Assembly: GCF_000614185.1 (NCBI RefSeq)
Contig: NZ_BAKM01000008.1
Location: 1-64,000 of the forward strand
Source: Phocaeicola sartorii JCM 17136 = DSM 21941
GTDB lineage: Bacteria > Bacteroidota > Bacteroidia > Bacteroidales > Bacteroidaceae
Direction: 5' to 3'
Length of the DNA: 64,000 bases
In this document: positions 44,786-57,315 of the stretch, in pieces
Layout: each line of letters starts with the position of its first letter
How positions within the stretch are numbered: the stretch's first letter is position 1
Notes under the pieces: generated by a model
Databases searched by the model: none
Told to the model about the DNA's origin: nothing
The model's input: only the letters and a program-made list of their open reading frames with translations
Made by a program: the position numbers and the translations under genes

Positions 44786-45712
44786 TTATTCTGACATATT
44801 TTTAATATAAGGAAGAGATACGAGATTTTTGAAACCATAAAATCTTTCAGCGTTTTTACCTAAAAAAAGAGCTTTCTCCTCTTGTGTCATTTCTGTCGTT
44901 TTAAGGATGAAATCGTAAGACATCTTGTAAGTAATGGCCGTAATGGTCCGCGGGTAATCCGATCCCCACATTAGTTTGTCTATACCTACCAGATCTGTTG
45001 CTTCTTTGATAGCCTTCACCGCTCCGGCAAATGGGTAGAATTCACTGTTGAACAACCAAGTGATACCTCCCGATTCTATCATGACATGGGTATGCCGGGC
45101 CAATTTAATTTGTTCCTGCCAATGAGGGGTTGTGACCATACCGAAATGTCCGATAGCGATTTTTAGTTGCGGACATTCCTGGATAATTTCTTTCATCTCC
45201 TGCACTTGCGTGTCTCCATCGGCCAGATCAATGGAAAGGATAATGCCTTTATCTTCCATGTAATGGAACATTTCCATCATTTCGTCACAGTTCAGCATGA
45301 TTCTTCCTTCTTTTAGGAAAAGGCGGTGTGCCGGGATTTTTATTGCTTTGAAACCAGAATTTATCAATTCCTTGGCCTGTTGCAGATAACCGGGCTTACG
45401 AAACTCGCACATTCCGCATACAAAGAAACGGTCCGGGTACTTATTGATCACTTCTGTGAGGTATTCATTCTGGATGCCATCAATAAATTCTTGAGTGACT
45501 ACGGCAGCCGATACTTGTGCATAGTCCATGTTTGAGAGAAAAACCTCAGCGCTATTCCGTCCGTCAATCATAAAAGGCGGAACCATCTGACGTTCTTCTC
45601 CCATGAATAACGATCGTCCGTTGGTTAATGTGCGGATAGGCAAGTCATTGACCTCCGTGTCTTGCCGTAACCAAAGATGGGAATGTGCGTCTATTATGTT
45701 AAAATCCATCAT
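44786..45712 (-). CDS. Amidohydrolase (cog3618), probable L-galactono-1,5-lactonase
   Basis: A 308-residue TIM-barrel hydrolase of the amidohydrolase superfamily. It has DAHSHLWLRQD at the N-terminus (metal or active-site HxH), IAIGHFGMVT and the C-terminal LMWGSDYPRTITA with the catalytic Asp. Cog3618 proteins hydrolyse sugar lactones such as L-fucono-1,5-lactone. Placed between an L-galactose dehydrogenase-like reductase and a zinc dehydrogenase, it fits the lactonase step of the B. vulgatus L-galactose pathway. GGAG lies 4 and 7 bases ahead of two adjacent ATG codons (45712 and 45709), so the start is one or the other. Confidence 0.85.
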   Translation of the reverse strand: MMDFNIIDAHSHLWLRQDTEVNDLPIRTLTNGRSLFMGEERQMVPPFMIDGRNSAEVFLSNMDYAQVSAAVVTQEFIDGIQNEYLTEVINKYPDRFFVCGMCEFRKPGYLQQAKELINSGFKAIKIPAHRLFLKEGRIMLNCDEMMEMFHYMEDKGIILSIDLADGDTQVQEMKEIIQECPQLKIAIGHFGMVTTPHWQEQIKLARHTHVMIESGGITWLFNSEFYPFAGAVKAIKEATDLVGIDKLMWGSDYPRTITAITYKMSYDFILKTTEMTQEEKALFLGKNAERFYGFKNLVSLPYIKNMSE

Positions 45713-45726
45713 TATTCTCCTTTTTG

Positions 45727-46658
45727 TTATGAATTAGCCCAACTGACACGCATTTGTTCTCCGATAATTTCTTGCACTTCCTTTACCAGATTCCAGTCGA
45801 TGGGTTCTTCGGCGTATGCTATATTTTTCAATACATTATCCGGATTGGCCGAACTGAACAATGTAGTGGCGATGCGTGGATTGCTGACAGAATATTGAAT
45901 GGCCAGTTTCTCTATCGGGTAGTTTTTAGACTGACAATGTTGAACGGCTTTCCGGCAAGCTTCTACCAATGCTTGGGGAGCCGGATGCCACGCAGGAACT
46001 CCACGCAGGGAAAGCAATCCCATTGAAAGGGGGAAGCATTGATGATACCGATATTCTTTGATTCAAAGTAATCCAGATAATCAGCCAGTTTCTCGTCATT
46101 CAGACAATAATGGCAGAAGTTGAGTACACTTTCCACTGTTCCGGACTCCGAGTGGTCAATGACCCATTTCAAGTTTTCCAACTGCAAATCTGTGATACCT
46201 ACATGTCCCACAACACCTTTCTTCTTAAGTTCTGCCAGTGCAGGTAAAGTCTCGTTGACTACTTGATTCATGTCTGAAAACTCCACATCGTGTACATTAA
46301 TCAGATCGATGTATTCAATGTGGAGTCTTTCCAAACTTTCATAAACGCTTTCCGTAGCACGTTTTCCGGAATAATCCCATGTGTTGACTCCATCTTTTCC
46401 ATAGCGTCCCACTTTAGTAGAGAGGTAATATTTGTCACGTGGTATTTCTTTCAAAGCTTTTCCCAATACGGTTTCTGCCTTATAGTGTCCGTAGTAGGGA
46501 GATACATCAATAAAATTCATTCCATGCTCTACTGCTGTGTAAACAGCTTTGATACCCTCTGCTTCGCGGATATCATGAAAGACTCCTCCTAATGAAGATG
46601 CGCCGAAACTAAGATTGGAAACCCGCATACCGGTTTTCCCGATTTCATTGTAATTCAT
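45727..46658 (-). CDS. Aldo/keto reductase, probable L-galactose dehydrogenase, one apparent base deletion
   Basis: A 310-residue aldo/keto reductase that closely follows plant-type L-galactose dehydrogenases: LSFGASSLGGVFHDI, INFIDVSPYYGHYKAETVLG with the catalytic Asp/Tyr, STKVGRYG, HDVEFSDMNQV and VLNFCHYCLNDEKL. It would oxidise L-galactose (or L-fucose) to the 1,5-lactone with NAD+. Five G residues at 46029-46033 should be six; the repaired coding strand reads IINASPLSMGLLSLRGVPAW, a hallmark of the L-galactose dehydrogenase group. The start is ATG 46658; the longer frame to 46694 has no support. It leads the operon with the lactonase and zinc dehydrogenase (15 and 35 bases between genes). 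Confidence 0.86.
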
Positions 46659-47261
46659 TGCTCTATTTATTTTTAGATTTATTTCCGGCATCAAAAATAG
46701 AGGAATAACCTTTAGAAATGTGGTGGCAAGGAGTGAAAAAAGTACGTAAACCTTTGCGTAAAGGTGTGCACGCTTTTGGCAGATACCCGTGGCACAAAAA
46801 TTTCAATGTGTCTAACTGATGTAAGTTTCGAGTGGGTTCTAAAAATGGGAATCACATAGCTTAAGGAAAGGGTTTCATTGCAAGTTGGATTCAGAAGGAA
46901 ACCTACGGCAAATATCCGGTCTGACGAACAGAAACTTTATAATAAGGCATTTGATCGTGGATAAAACCGCAACACAAATCGAAGTCCTATAGCTAATTGG
47001 AACAATTGGTATAAATGAAGCTGGCATAAGATGTAAAGACAATGTCCTTTCCAAGTATTTGTGTAGGAGGCTGTAATGCCGGGGAAATATACATCTTTCT
47101 GCCGGTTTTTTATGTAAAGTTAACACATTTAGGTGGCTGCAGAAACATCTTTCCCCCGTTTTGAACCATTCTACCTCCTGTTTTTTTCGGTTTAGGGATA
47201 ATTTTGCAGACAGGAAGCAGATAGTGCTTTCATTTATTAATCTGATACCAATTTTTAGTTT
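46659..47261. other. Divergent intergenic region, about 600 bases
   Basis: It separates the L-galactose operon from the GH35 gene. No convincing gene was found on either strand; a 211-residue frame on the minus strand (46875-47510) runs into the GH35 gene and looks accidental. TAATTTTG at 47199-47206 is a candidate -7 box for the GH35 gene. Short protein-like runs near 46900-47050 suggest some decayed coding DNA, but I could not identify it. Confidence 0.45.
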
Positions 47262-49609
47262 ATGAAGAAATTTTTCATCATGCTGGTCATGTTGTTTGCC
47301 ATGTGTTTTACTCCGGCAACGTATGCTCAGCAGCTGGGAACTTTTGAGGCGGGAAAGGGCTCTTTCCTGCTCAATGGACGGCCTTTTGTAGTGAAAGCTG
47401 CCGAGTTGCATTATCCGCGTATTCCTCGCCCCTATTGGGACCACCGCATCAAGCTCTGCAAGGCATTGGGCATGAATACCGTTTGCTTGTACGTGTTCTG
47501 GAATGCGCATGAGCCACAGCCCGGGCAGTTCGATTTTGAAGGCCAGAACGACTTGGCTGCCTTCTGCCGCCTTTGCCAGGACAACGGTATGTACGTCATT
47601 CTGCGTCCGGGCCCTTATGTGTGTGCCGAGTGGGAGATGGGTGGTCTGCCTTGGTGGTTGTTGAAGAAGAAGAATATCCGCCTGCGTGAGTCAGATCCCT
47701 ACTTTCTGGAGCGTGTACGCCTCTTTGAGGAGACCGTGGCTCGCCAGGTGGGCGATCTTATCATCCGGAAGGGAGGTCCCATTATCATGGTACAGGTGGA
47801 AAATGAATACGGTTCTTATGGCGAGAGCAAGGAGTATGTGGCTAAGATACGCGACATGGTGCGTGCTGCCTATGGCGATGTGACTCTGTTTCAGTGTGAC
47901 TGGGCTTCCAACTTCACCAAGAATGGATTGGATGATTTGGTGTGGACTATGAATTTCGGAACAGGAGCCGACATTGACCAGCAGTTTGCCCGACTCAAAG
48001 AACTCCGTCCGGACAGTCCGCTGATGTGTTCCGAATTCTGGAGTGGCTGGTTCGACAAGTGGGGGCCAATCACGAGACCCGTCCTGCCACTGACATGATA
48101 GCTGGTATTACGAAATGCTTTCCAAAGGCATTTCCTTTAGTCTGTATATGACGCACGGAGGCACTAACTGGGGGCACTGGGCCGGCGCCAACTCACCCGG
48201 TTTTGCTCCCGACGTTACGTCTTACGACTATGATGCTCCTATCAGCGAGTCCGAACAGACCACTCCTAAATATTGGGAACTACGCAAGACGCTGGCTAAA
48301 TACATGGGCGAACAGAAACAGGCCAAGGTACCTGCATTAATCAAACCTATTCGCATCAGATCCTTTCAATTTACCGAAGTGGCTCCCTTGTTCAGCAATC
48401 TGCCTGCAGCCAAGTGCGATGAGCATATCCGCACCATGGAAGACTACGACCAAGGTTTTGGCAGCATACTTTATCGCACTGCGCTTCCTGCCGTTCCGGA
48501 TGGTGCTTTGCTCACCGTGAACGAGGCTCACGACTATGCACAAGTGTTTGTAGACGGACGCTATATCGGCAAACTAGACCGCTGCAACGGAGAGAAGCAG
48601 ATCACTTTGCCGTCTTGTCATCAGGGGACCCGTCTGGATATTCTGGTGGAAGCATGGGGCGTATCAATTTCGGACGTTCCATTAAAGATTACAAAGGTAT
48701 TACCGACCGTGTGGAACTGACTGTGCAGATGGGTGACCATCCCTTTGTATGCAATCTCAAAAACTGGGAAGTGTTCAATCTGGCAGATACCTACGACTTC
48801 TATAAAGATATGGAATTTAAGCCTATACGCTCGCTTACTGACGAACATGGACAGCGTATTCCAGGTTGCTATCGTGCCACTTTCGAAGTGAAGAAGCCGG
48901 GTGATACTTTTGTGAACTTCGAGACTTGGGGAAAGGGGCTGGTATATGTCAACGGACGCGGATTAGGACGTATCTGGGAAATAGGACCTCAACAAACGCT
49001 CTATGTGCCGGATGCTGGCTGGAAAAAGGGATTAATGAGGTGCTGGTGTTCGACATTGTGGGGCCCAGAGAAACTCGGTCTGAGGGACTGGACCGTCCGT
49101 TGCTGGAGCAGTTGCAGATGAGCAAGCCACTGATGCACCGTAACGAGAATGAGAACCTGCAACTTGCCACCGAGAAGCCAGTACTTGCAGGCAGCTTCTG
49201 TTCCGGAAACGGTTGGCAGGAAGTGAAGTTCGACTCTCCGGTGAACGGACGCTATTTCTGCCTGGAAGCCCTCAATGCCCACGACGGAAGCCGACTGGCC
49301 TGCATTGCAGAGATGTATGCGCTTGACGGACAAGGCAACCGCTTGTCTAGAGAACTGTGGACAGTGAAGTATGCTGACAGCGAAGACGTGGCTTACGTGA
49401 ACCGCTCTGCCGACAAGTTTTTCGACCTTCAAGAATCTACCTATTGGAGTACCCGGTCCGAAGATGCATATCCACATACTGTAGTTATCGACCTAGGAAC
49501 CGAATGCACTTTAGGAGGGATACAATACCTGCCCCGTATGGAGAGCGAAATTCCTGGAGGTATCAAATTTTTCAAAGTATATGTGCGGAAAGACAATTTC
49601 CGTTATTGA
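47262..49609 (+). CDS. GH35 beta-galactosidase, four apparent base deletions
   Basis: A secreted exo-beta-galactosidase (signal peptide about residues 1-22, PATYAQQ). The GH35 barrel shows NGRPFVVKAAELHYPRIPRP, LRPGPYVCAEWEMGGLPWWL, the acid/base Glu in MVQVENEYGSYG and the nucleophile Glu in MCSEFWSGWFDKWG. Beta-sandwich domains follow, and a C-terminal discoidin-like carbohydrate-binding domain starts around residue 645. Four single-base losses break the frame: G6 to G5 at 48061-48065, AA to A at 48100, G5 to G4 at 48656-48659, and A6 to A5 at 49023-49027. Repair gives exactly 783 codons and fully typical GH35 sequence. It begins the utilization locus and should release terminal galactose from the imported or surface glycan. 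Confidence 0.87.
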
Positions 49610-49679
49610 AAATTTTCAGGTGTATAGGGCATAGCAAGGTCCGAGGATACGTTTATCTGTGGAATATATAACAGGAATA

Positions 49680-49711
49680 TTTGCTGTGTTATCCATAAAA
49701 TTATATTTTTG
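49680..49711 (+). promoter_or_regulatory. Promoter of the hybrid two-component regulator
   Basis: TTTG at 49680-49683, a 20-bp spacer and TATTTTTG at 49704-49711, 24 bases before the regulator's start: an independent, probably constitutive promoter. Confidence 0.7.
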
Positions 49712-49735
49712 CAATATAAAATTTAAATTTCTGCT

Positions 49736-52700
49736 ATGAGACAACGCATCAACATATATCTGCTCACAATGACACTTGTGAAAAGATTCTTTTGTGGGCT
49801 TCTATTTTTATCAATCTTCACTGTACAGTCTGCTTGGACGGCAGATTTTCATTTCAAGAGTTTTCCAGAACTGGACAACCTTCCTAGCAAGGATGTCCAG
49901 TCCGTTTACCAGGATTGCGATGGTTACATCTGGGTGGCTACACGCAACGGGCTATTCTGCTTCGATGGCTATAACGTCGTCACCTACAAGTCGAACGTGT
50001 TTCACCCCTCATTGCTGACAGATAATAATGTATATTGTATGGCCGAAGACCATTCACACCGTCTGTGGATAGGCACCAGCAGTGGTCTGAATATGCTTGA
50101 CAAACGCACCGGGAGCATCCGTAAATATGGTACCGATCTCCTTAACAGCGGTGGGGTGTCTACTTTGCTGGTTACGAGTGTCGGACGCATATTGATAGGC
50201 ACAGAGCGAGGTTTGTACGAATATCGTGAAGAAGACGATGACTTCACTTCGTTGGACTATGACGCTACCGGAGGGAAACTCGGAGTGTCGGGCATCAAGT
50301 CACTGATGGAAGATGACCGTGGCGACGTGTGGATAGGCACTTGGAGCAGCGGACTGGTGCGTCAGGAGTACAAAACGGGACGTTTTATCGGCTATCCGCG
50401 CATGAATCCGAACAATTCGGCCCACGTGCTCTTTCAAGACAGCGCGGGGCGCATCTGGGTAGGTACTTGGGGGGCAGGACTGCAGTTGCTAAACCACCCT
50501 TATGAACCCGAACGCACCACTTGGACTACGTTCAGTAACAATTCCGAAGACAAAAGTTCGCTGTCGGACAATTTGGTATATGCTCTGTCCGAAGACGTGC
50601 AGACCCATACGCTGTGGTAGGTACACGCTGCGGACTGAGTGTGCTGTCTTTACAGCAGGAGCTCACAGCCGATGTACCGTTCAGCCATTGCTACGCCGAC
50701 GAGTCGGAAGATGCCATAGCTGGCAGCGAGGTAGCTTCCTTAACCTGCGACCGTCAGGGACTGATGTGGGTGGGCATGATAGGCGGTGGTGTCAATATAG
50801 TGAATACCCGTAAACCATTGTTTGAATGTAAATTATTGACTGAAGTAAAACATTGCCTGCACAACACCACCGTGAAGAGGTTGATGCTGGATACTGATAA
50901 CAACCTGTGGATGGGAATAGGTTCGGCAGGCTTTGGAATTCTTTCGCTGCCAGCCGGAAAGTTTACTCATTTCACCGACATACCTGAGTTTGCTGTCTAT
51001 CCATGGATTTCCACCTCGGTATCGTGCCTCCAGATGAGTCCTTCAACAGGGAACATTTGGATAGGCATTTATAATGCTGGATTGTTTGAATATATTCCCG
51101 ATGCACCGGTGGGACACCGGGTGAAATACTATGCCGGCACGGGAGGTGAAGCTTGGATCTGCGGCAGTTGTATTTACGATGTGTACGAGGATAGCTCCGA
51201 CCGGACTTGGGTGGCTACCCGTACCGGAATATCTATGCGCACGATCGACGGGTGTGCGGTAAGGCTGGATTCTCTGGAGGTCGACAACACACGGTTGAAT
51301 GAGATTATTTTTCTGCAAATACAGGAAGGCGAAAAAGGCGAGATATGGGCGGCCAGCGAGCGTAATGGTATATTCCGGATACAGGGAACCGGTACCGATT
51401 GGCGTAATTACCGAGTGTTCCGATACTCCACTCGTAACGGCAAGCTGAATCACGACCATGTCAATTGCATCTTCAAGGACAGTTGCGGACGCATCTGGGT
51501 CGGATCCGGAGGCAGCGGACTGAATCTTTATGATGCCATCCGCGATTGTTTTTTGCCTGTGCACACTTGGTGGAATCTGCCTGGTGATGCCGTGGTAAGT
51601 ATACTGCAAGATCGGTCGGGCAACTTGTGGCTGGGTAGCAATGTAGGACTGTTACGCCTTTCCGTAGCCGATGATGCCACTACGGCAACTTTTCGTCTGT
51701 ACACCACAGCTGACGGTTTGCAGGATAATGTGTTCAACAGTTCTTCTGCCTTCCAAGCTTCCGATGGTAAACTGTTTTTCGGTGGTCTGCGCGGCTACAA
51801 CAGCTTCTATCCCGAAGAACTGGAAGAAGAAAGCTTCACTTCGCGCCCCGAACTGACTGAACTGAAAATATTCGGTCAGCCTTGGAGCGCGCTGCCTTAT
51901 GAAACTCGGAAAAGGATTACAGACCTTACTCCGCAGTTTGCCGACCACATCACGCTGGATTACCAGCAGAATAATTTTACCCTAGAGTTCTCGGCTCTGG
52001 AATATACCAATCCGCAACGCAACCTGTATGCCTACCGGCTCGAAGGGTTCGACAAGAAGTGGCACTATACCGATGCCACCAACCGTTTTGCATCCTATAA
52101 TAACCTTCAGCCTGGTACCTATGCCTTCAGTATGTATTCATCCAACTCCAACGGTCTGTGGAACAAGACTCCCCGACAGCTTAAAGTAACTATACTACCG
52201 CCCCCTTGGAAAACCTGGTGGGCTTACACCCTGTACATGCTGCTCGTAGCCGGTAGCATTGGTTATTTCTATAGGATGGCCCGCAACCGCATGCGCCTGC
52301 AAAACGCCCTTCATCTGCGTGAGATGGAGAAGGAAAAGGCCGAGGAACTGAACCATGCCAAACTGCAGTTCTTCACCAACATTACGCACGAACTGCTTAC
52401 TCCGCTGACCATCCTTTCGGCTTCGGTGGACGAGATGAAGCAGACGGCACCGACCTACAAAGAACAGTACCAAGTGATGACCAACAACATAAACCGTCTC
52501 ATCCGCCTGTTACAGCAAATACTAGAATTTAGGAAGGCTGAAAGTGGCAACCTTAAGCTGAAAGTCTCCCTAGACGACCTAGCCCGGTTCATCCGCCGTG
52601 AATTGGACAGCTTCCGCCCGTTGATGCAACAGAAGAACATCCGCTTTGCTTTGGACTACGACGGTGAGCCCTTTGTGACGTGGTTTGATGCCGACAAGAT

Positions 52701-53936
52701 GGACAAGATACTTTACAATCTGCTTTCCAATGCCGCCAAATACAGCCGCCCCGACGAAACGGTGCGGGTACAATTGGTCACAGAAGGCGATGGAATGCTG
52801 AGACTGACCGTGAAGGACAACGGTCCCGGCATACCAAAAGAACATCAGGAAGATCTCTTCAAACGTTTCTATGAAGGAAGCTACCGCAAGTTCAACACCA
52901 TAGGTACCGGCATAGGGCTTTCGCTGGTACACGACTTAGTGGCATTACACCACGGCACCATCGAAGTGGAAAGTGAGGAAGGACATGGCACGACCTTCTA
53001 CATCCGTCTGCCTATGACCGAAACGGCCTATGCACCAGAAGAACGGGACGCTTCCGGACAGGTAGTTGCTGCCCCCGTACCTGTCTATGAAGAGCCGGAT
53101 GAAGAAACCATACTCCGGAAAAGCGCTTCAGACCCTACTGCATCTCCGGACGAAGAGCGCACAGCACTGCTTCTGGTGGAAGACAATGTGGAACTGCTGG
53201 AACTAATGACAAAACTACTGAACCGTGAATACCTTATCTATACAGCGGTAAATGGCAAGATAGCCATCGAAACGCTGGAACAGCACGAAGTGGGACTGAT
53301 AGTGTCTGATGTCATGATGCCCGAAATGGATGGCATAGCGCTGTGCCGATACGTGAAGAGTCACTTGGAAATAAGCATATCCCCCTTATACTGCTTACGG
53401 CTAAAAATCAGGAAGAAGACCGTGTAGAGGCTTATGAGAGCGGAGCCGATGCTTTCATCACCAAGCCCTTCAGTCTGAGTGTACTTCATGCACGCATAGG
53501 CAATTTGCTGCGTGCATGCCAGCAAAAGCGAAAAGAGTTCAAAAATCAACTGGTGTTCGAGGCCAAGGAACTGGAATATACCAGCATCGACGAGGAATTC
53601 CTGAAACAGGCCGTGGATTGCGTAAACCGTTACCTAGATGACCCAGATTTTGACCTTTCCCGTTTCCTTGACGAGATGCACACTACCAAATCTACCTGTT
53701 TTCGCAAGCTAAAGTCGCTTACCGGTCTCACTTTTGTATCGTTTCTGCGCAATATCCGCATGAAAGCAGCCTGTCGCATCATGGAGGAGAAAAAGCGCAT
53801 CCGCATAGCAGAACTAGCCTTTGCCGTGGGCTACAACGATCCCCGTTACTTCAGTAGCAGTTTCAAGAAAGAAATGGGTATGCATCCGTCGGAATACATG
53901 GAAAAGTTCACGCAAAACGGTAACTTGGAAGAATAG
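49736..53936 (+). CDS. Hybrid two-component system regulator (HTCS), two apparent base deletions
   Basis: A one-protein sensor and regulator of glycan-induced genes spanning the inner membrane. The order is signal/anchor (up to about residue 37), periplasmic propeller-type sensor repeats (many GxIWVGTWxxGL-like blades such as RIWVGTWGAGLQLL), Y_Y_Y domain (FTLEFSALEY), a membrane segment (WWAYTLYMLLVAGSIGYFY), HisKA (FFTNITHELLTPLTILSASV), HATPase (NLLSNAAKYS, DNGPGIP, GTGIGLSL), receiver (LLLVEDNVEL with phospho-Asp in VSDVMMPEMDG) and an AraC-type HTH at the end. Two losses break it: GGG to GG at 50616 and CC to C at 53375. Repair gives 1400 residues and a perfect domain order. It presumably activates the SusC/SusD genes that follow. 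Confidence 0.9.
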
Positions 53937-54147
53937 TTCTCGATGATGGCGGCAGAAAGGTGTCGCAATCGTTTCATTTTAGGTGGAAGAATGGTCCGTG
54001 CACCATTCCTCCACCTGTTTGGTATGTATTAGCAGGATGTCTTCAGTCTAATGCTCTATTTTTGTCCCGGATACTTGAAGGGATATCGGTGATGTCGTTT
54101 CGAGGCCAGAGTTTAATTATCAATGTTTAATCTTAAAATATTTACTA
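53937..54147 (+). promoter_or_regulatory. Regulatory region of the SusC/SusD operon
   Basis: About 210 bases between the HTCS and the first susC-like gene. TATTTTTG at 54057-54064 is a good -7 box, but no TTTG lies 19-21 bp upstream, as expected for a promoter that needs the HTCS as activator. Two short AGG/GGTGGA-type segments near 53950-54015 are near-inverted (GGTGGAAGAATGG and CCATTCCTCCACC), forming a possible operator or hairpin. Confidence 0.5.
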
Positions 54148-57100
54148 ATGGAAATGCAAGACAAAAGTTTGGAGCACATCGCTTCCAAACTGCGACGGTT
54201 ACTTCCTGCTGCCATACTGCTATGTCTGTTTCTGTACATTCCCGTTCATGGGTATGGGGCGGAAGCGTCCGTGGTGCAGACTGCACAGCAGCAATCGGTC
54301 AAGGTAACAGGTACAGTAATAGATTCGAGTGGAGAATCGGTTATCGGTGCCAATGTAACGGTGGAGGGAACCACTCTGGGATGTATCACTGATTTGGACG
54401 GTCATTTTACCCTCAATGTTCCCATAGGTTCAAAGTTAAAAATTAGTTTTATCGGTTACAAGGACAAAATTGTAATCATCAAGAAAGGTGTTAGTTTAAA
54501 TATAGAATTGGAGAACGACTCCCAGATGCTGGGCGAAGTTCAGGTAGTGGCCTATGGTGTACAGAAAAAGGTGTCGGTAACGGGCGCTATCTCTTCCATG
54601 AAAGGAGACGACCTGCTGAAGACACCGGTTGCCTCGGTGAAAAACATGCTTTCCGGTCAGGTTACAGGTGTGTCGTCCGTACAGTATTCTGGCGAGCCGG
54701 GTGCCGATGTGGCCGACATCTACGTGCGGGGTATCGCTACATATACCGGTTCTTCGGCTCCGCTCATTCAAGTGGACGGCGTGGAGCGAGACATGTCGCA
54801 AATAGACCCCAATGAAGTAGAAAGCATCACGGTGCTGAAGGATGCCTCGGCTACTGCCGTATTCGGTGTACGCGGTGCCAACGGTGTAATCTTGATTACC
54901 ACTAAGCGCGGTGCCGAGGGCAAGGCTAAGATTTCTTTTACCACTTCGCTGGGTGTAAATGTGCGCACTAAGGACTTGGAATTTGCCAATTCCTACCAGT
55001 ACGCCGACTATTACAACATGCTAATGGTAAACGACGGTGGTAAGCCTACTTTCTCTAATGAACAACTGGTCTCTTTCCGCGACCATACCAATCCCTTGCT
55101 CTATCCCGATATTAACTGGATAGACTACTGCATGAACAAGGCAGCCATGCAGTCGCAGCACAATGTGAATATCTCGGGGGGTACCGACCGTATGCGTTAC
55201 TTCGTGTCGGCCGGCTTCTATTCGCAGAACGGTATGTTCAAGCAATTCGGTGCAGCCGATGATTTCAACTTCGACTACAAGCGGTATAATTACCGCGCTA
55301 ATTTGGATTTTGATGTCACCAAGTCTACCCTGTTATCGGTGAACATAGGCGGATTTGTGGATATTAAACAGACCCCTATAGCCGATGAAGACCATGCTCA
55401 GTTTTTTCGCAAACTATATTGGGCTGTTCCTTTTGCTAGTCCGGGCATTGTGAACGGGAAGTATGTAAAGTCGAATTCGGACTATCTGCCTTTTACCGGC
55501 CGAGATGGCTTGGGCTTCTATTATGGCCGCGGAGCACGCATCAAGACTTATAATGCGCTTAATGTGGATTTGGCTTTGGAACAGAAACTGGATTTCATAA
55601 CAAAGGGACTTTCTTTAAAGCTCAAGGGCGCTTATAATTCCTCTTATTCCAACGAAAAACAAGCTTCGGCTTCTGTGGCTTCGTACACCCCGGTAGTGGG
55701 TGACGACGGTTCCATCTCGTTCAAGAAGCAGGGGCTGACAGCCAGTTAAGTTATAGCGACGGCAACTTCGGCAAAGGCAGAGACTGGTATATGGAAATGG
55801 CCTTGAACTATGTACGCAGATTTGGCAACCATCACGTGTCGGCCTTAGCGCTCTACAACCAGTCCAAGAGGTATTATCCGGGTGGTAACTATAGCTACAT
55901 CCCTTCCAGATATGTAGGCTTGGTGGGACGTGTGACTTATGACTGGAACTCTCGTTACATGGCTGAGTTCAATGTAGGTTACAATGGCTCGGAAAACTTT
56001 GCCAAGGATAACAGATACGGACTCTTCCCTGCAGGTTCGCTGGATGGGTGGTCAGTGAAGAGGCTTTCTTCAAACCGATAAAGAAAATGATTGGCTATCT
56101 AAAGCTGCGCGCTTCGGTGGGGCTGGTAGGTAACGACAGGAACGGGTCTGACCGTTTTATCTATCTGCCGGGCAAATACAGCTATTCAGGTGATGGAGGC
56201 TACCACTTTGGACAAAATGTAGGCAACAGCAAACCGGGGGCATGGGAGGCTTCACAATCCAATCCTTATTCCAAATGGGAGACTTCTCTGAAGCAGAACT
56301 ACGGTATTGACTTCAGCCTGCTGAATGATCGCCTGAGTATATCGGCAGACTGGTTCAAGGAGCGCAGAAAGGATATCCTGACCACCCCAGACTATCTGCC
56401 CAGTGTACTGGGCATGGTACTGCCTTCTATGAACATCGGTGAAGTAGAAAACAAGGGATATGAGTTACAAGTAAAATGGAATGACCAGTGTAACGACAAC
56501 TTCCGTTACTGGACTACTTTCAACCTATCTCATAGCGAAAATAAGATTGTGTATATGAATGAGGTAAAACAGAACGAATCCTGGATGTACAAGACGGGAC
56601 GCAAAATTAATTCACGCTTAATGTACGATTTTTGGGGATTTTATGACGAGACAGCCGATGCCCGTTATCAGGAAGAGTTTGATATGCCTATTGCTGATCA
56701 CGGCATCACACTGGTGCCCGGTGATGCCATATATAAAGATCTGAACAAGGACGGCAAGCTAGACGGTAATGACGCTACCCGTGACATAGGCTATACGGAT
56801 GTCCCCGAATATACTGCAGGTCTGTCTTTCGGATTCAATTGGGGTAAATTTGACTTCTCTATGCAGTGGACTGGTGCTTGGAATGTAGATCGTATGCTGA
56901 GTGAGTTTCGCCGTCCGCTGGGCGATACCAATGACAAGGGATTACTGCTTTATCAATATGACCATACCTGGCGTTCATCAGCAGACACATTTACGGCAGA
57001 GTTTCCCCGGGCCTCCAGTAGCCATGCCAGTAATAACTATTGTGAGTCAGACCTCTGTCTGAAGAATTCCAGCTATTTACGTTTGAAGAGTGTGGAACTG

Positions 57101-57286
57101 GGCTACAATATGGACTTCCCGTTCTTGGAAAAAATCAAAGTGAAGGACTGCCGTTTGTATTTAAACGGATATAACCTGCTGACATTTACGGATTATATGT
57201 GGGGAGACCCGGAGTCACGTTCGAGTGACAGACCCAATTACCCCCTGACCCGTGTGTTCAACATCGGTCTTAAAGTGGGATTCTAA
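54148..57286 (+). CDS. SusC-like TonB-dependent glycan transporter 1, two apparent base deletions
   Basis: The outer-membrane channel of a SusCD pair, powered through TonB. After a long signal region (about residues 1-38), a carboxypeptidase-regulatory-like domain (VTGTVIDSSGESVIGANVTV) is followed by the plug (LSGQVTGVSSVQYSGEPGAD, IQVDGVERDMSQIDPNEVES, VLKDASATAVFGVRGANGVI) and a 22-strand barrel ending in NIGLKVGF. Deletions of one G each (G5 to G4 at 55731-55734; GGG to GG at 56042) break the frame; repair gives 1046 residues, the usual size. The substrate is unknown. It is the first gene after the HTCS and partners the SusD-like protein 29 bases downstream. Confidence 0.9.
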
Positions 57287-57315
57287 TATCATTTATTAAT
57301 AAGAAGATTCAAAAT

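Noticed and set aside
46875-47510. 211-residue minus-strand frame reaching into the GH35 gene
   Set aside because: Half of it is antisense to the GH35 signal peptide and catalytic barrel; the rest has no recognisable features.
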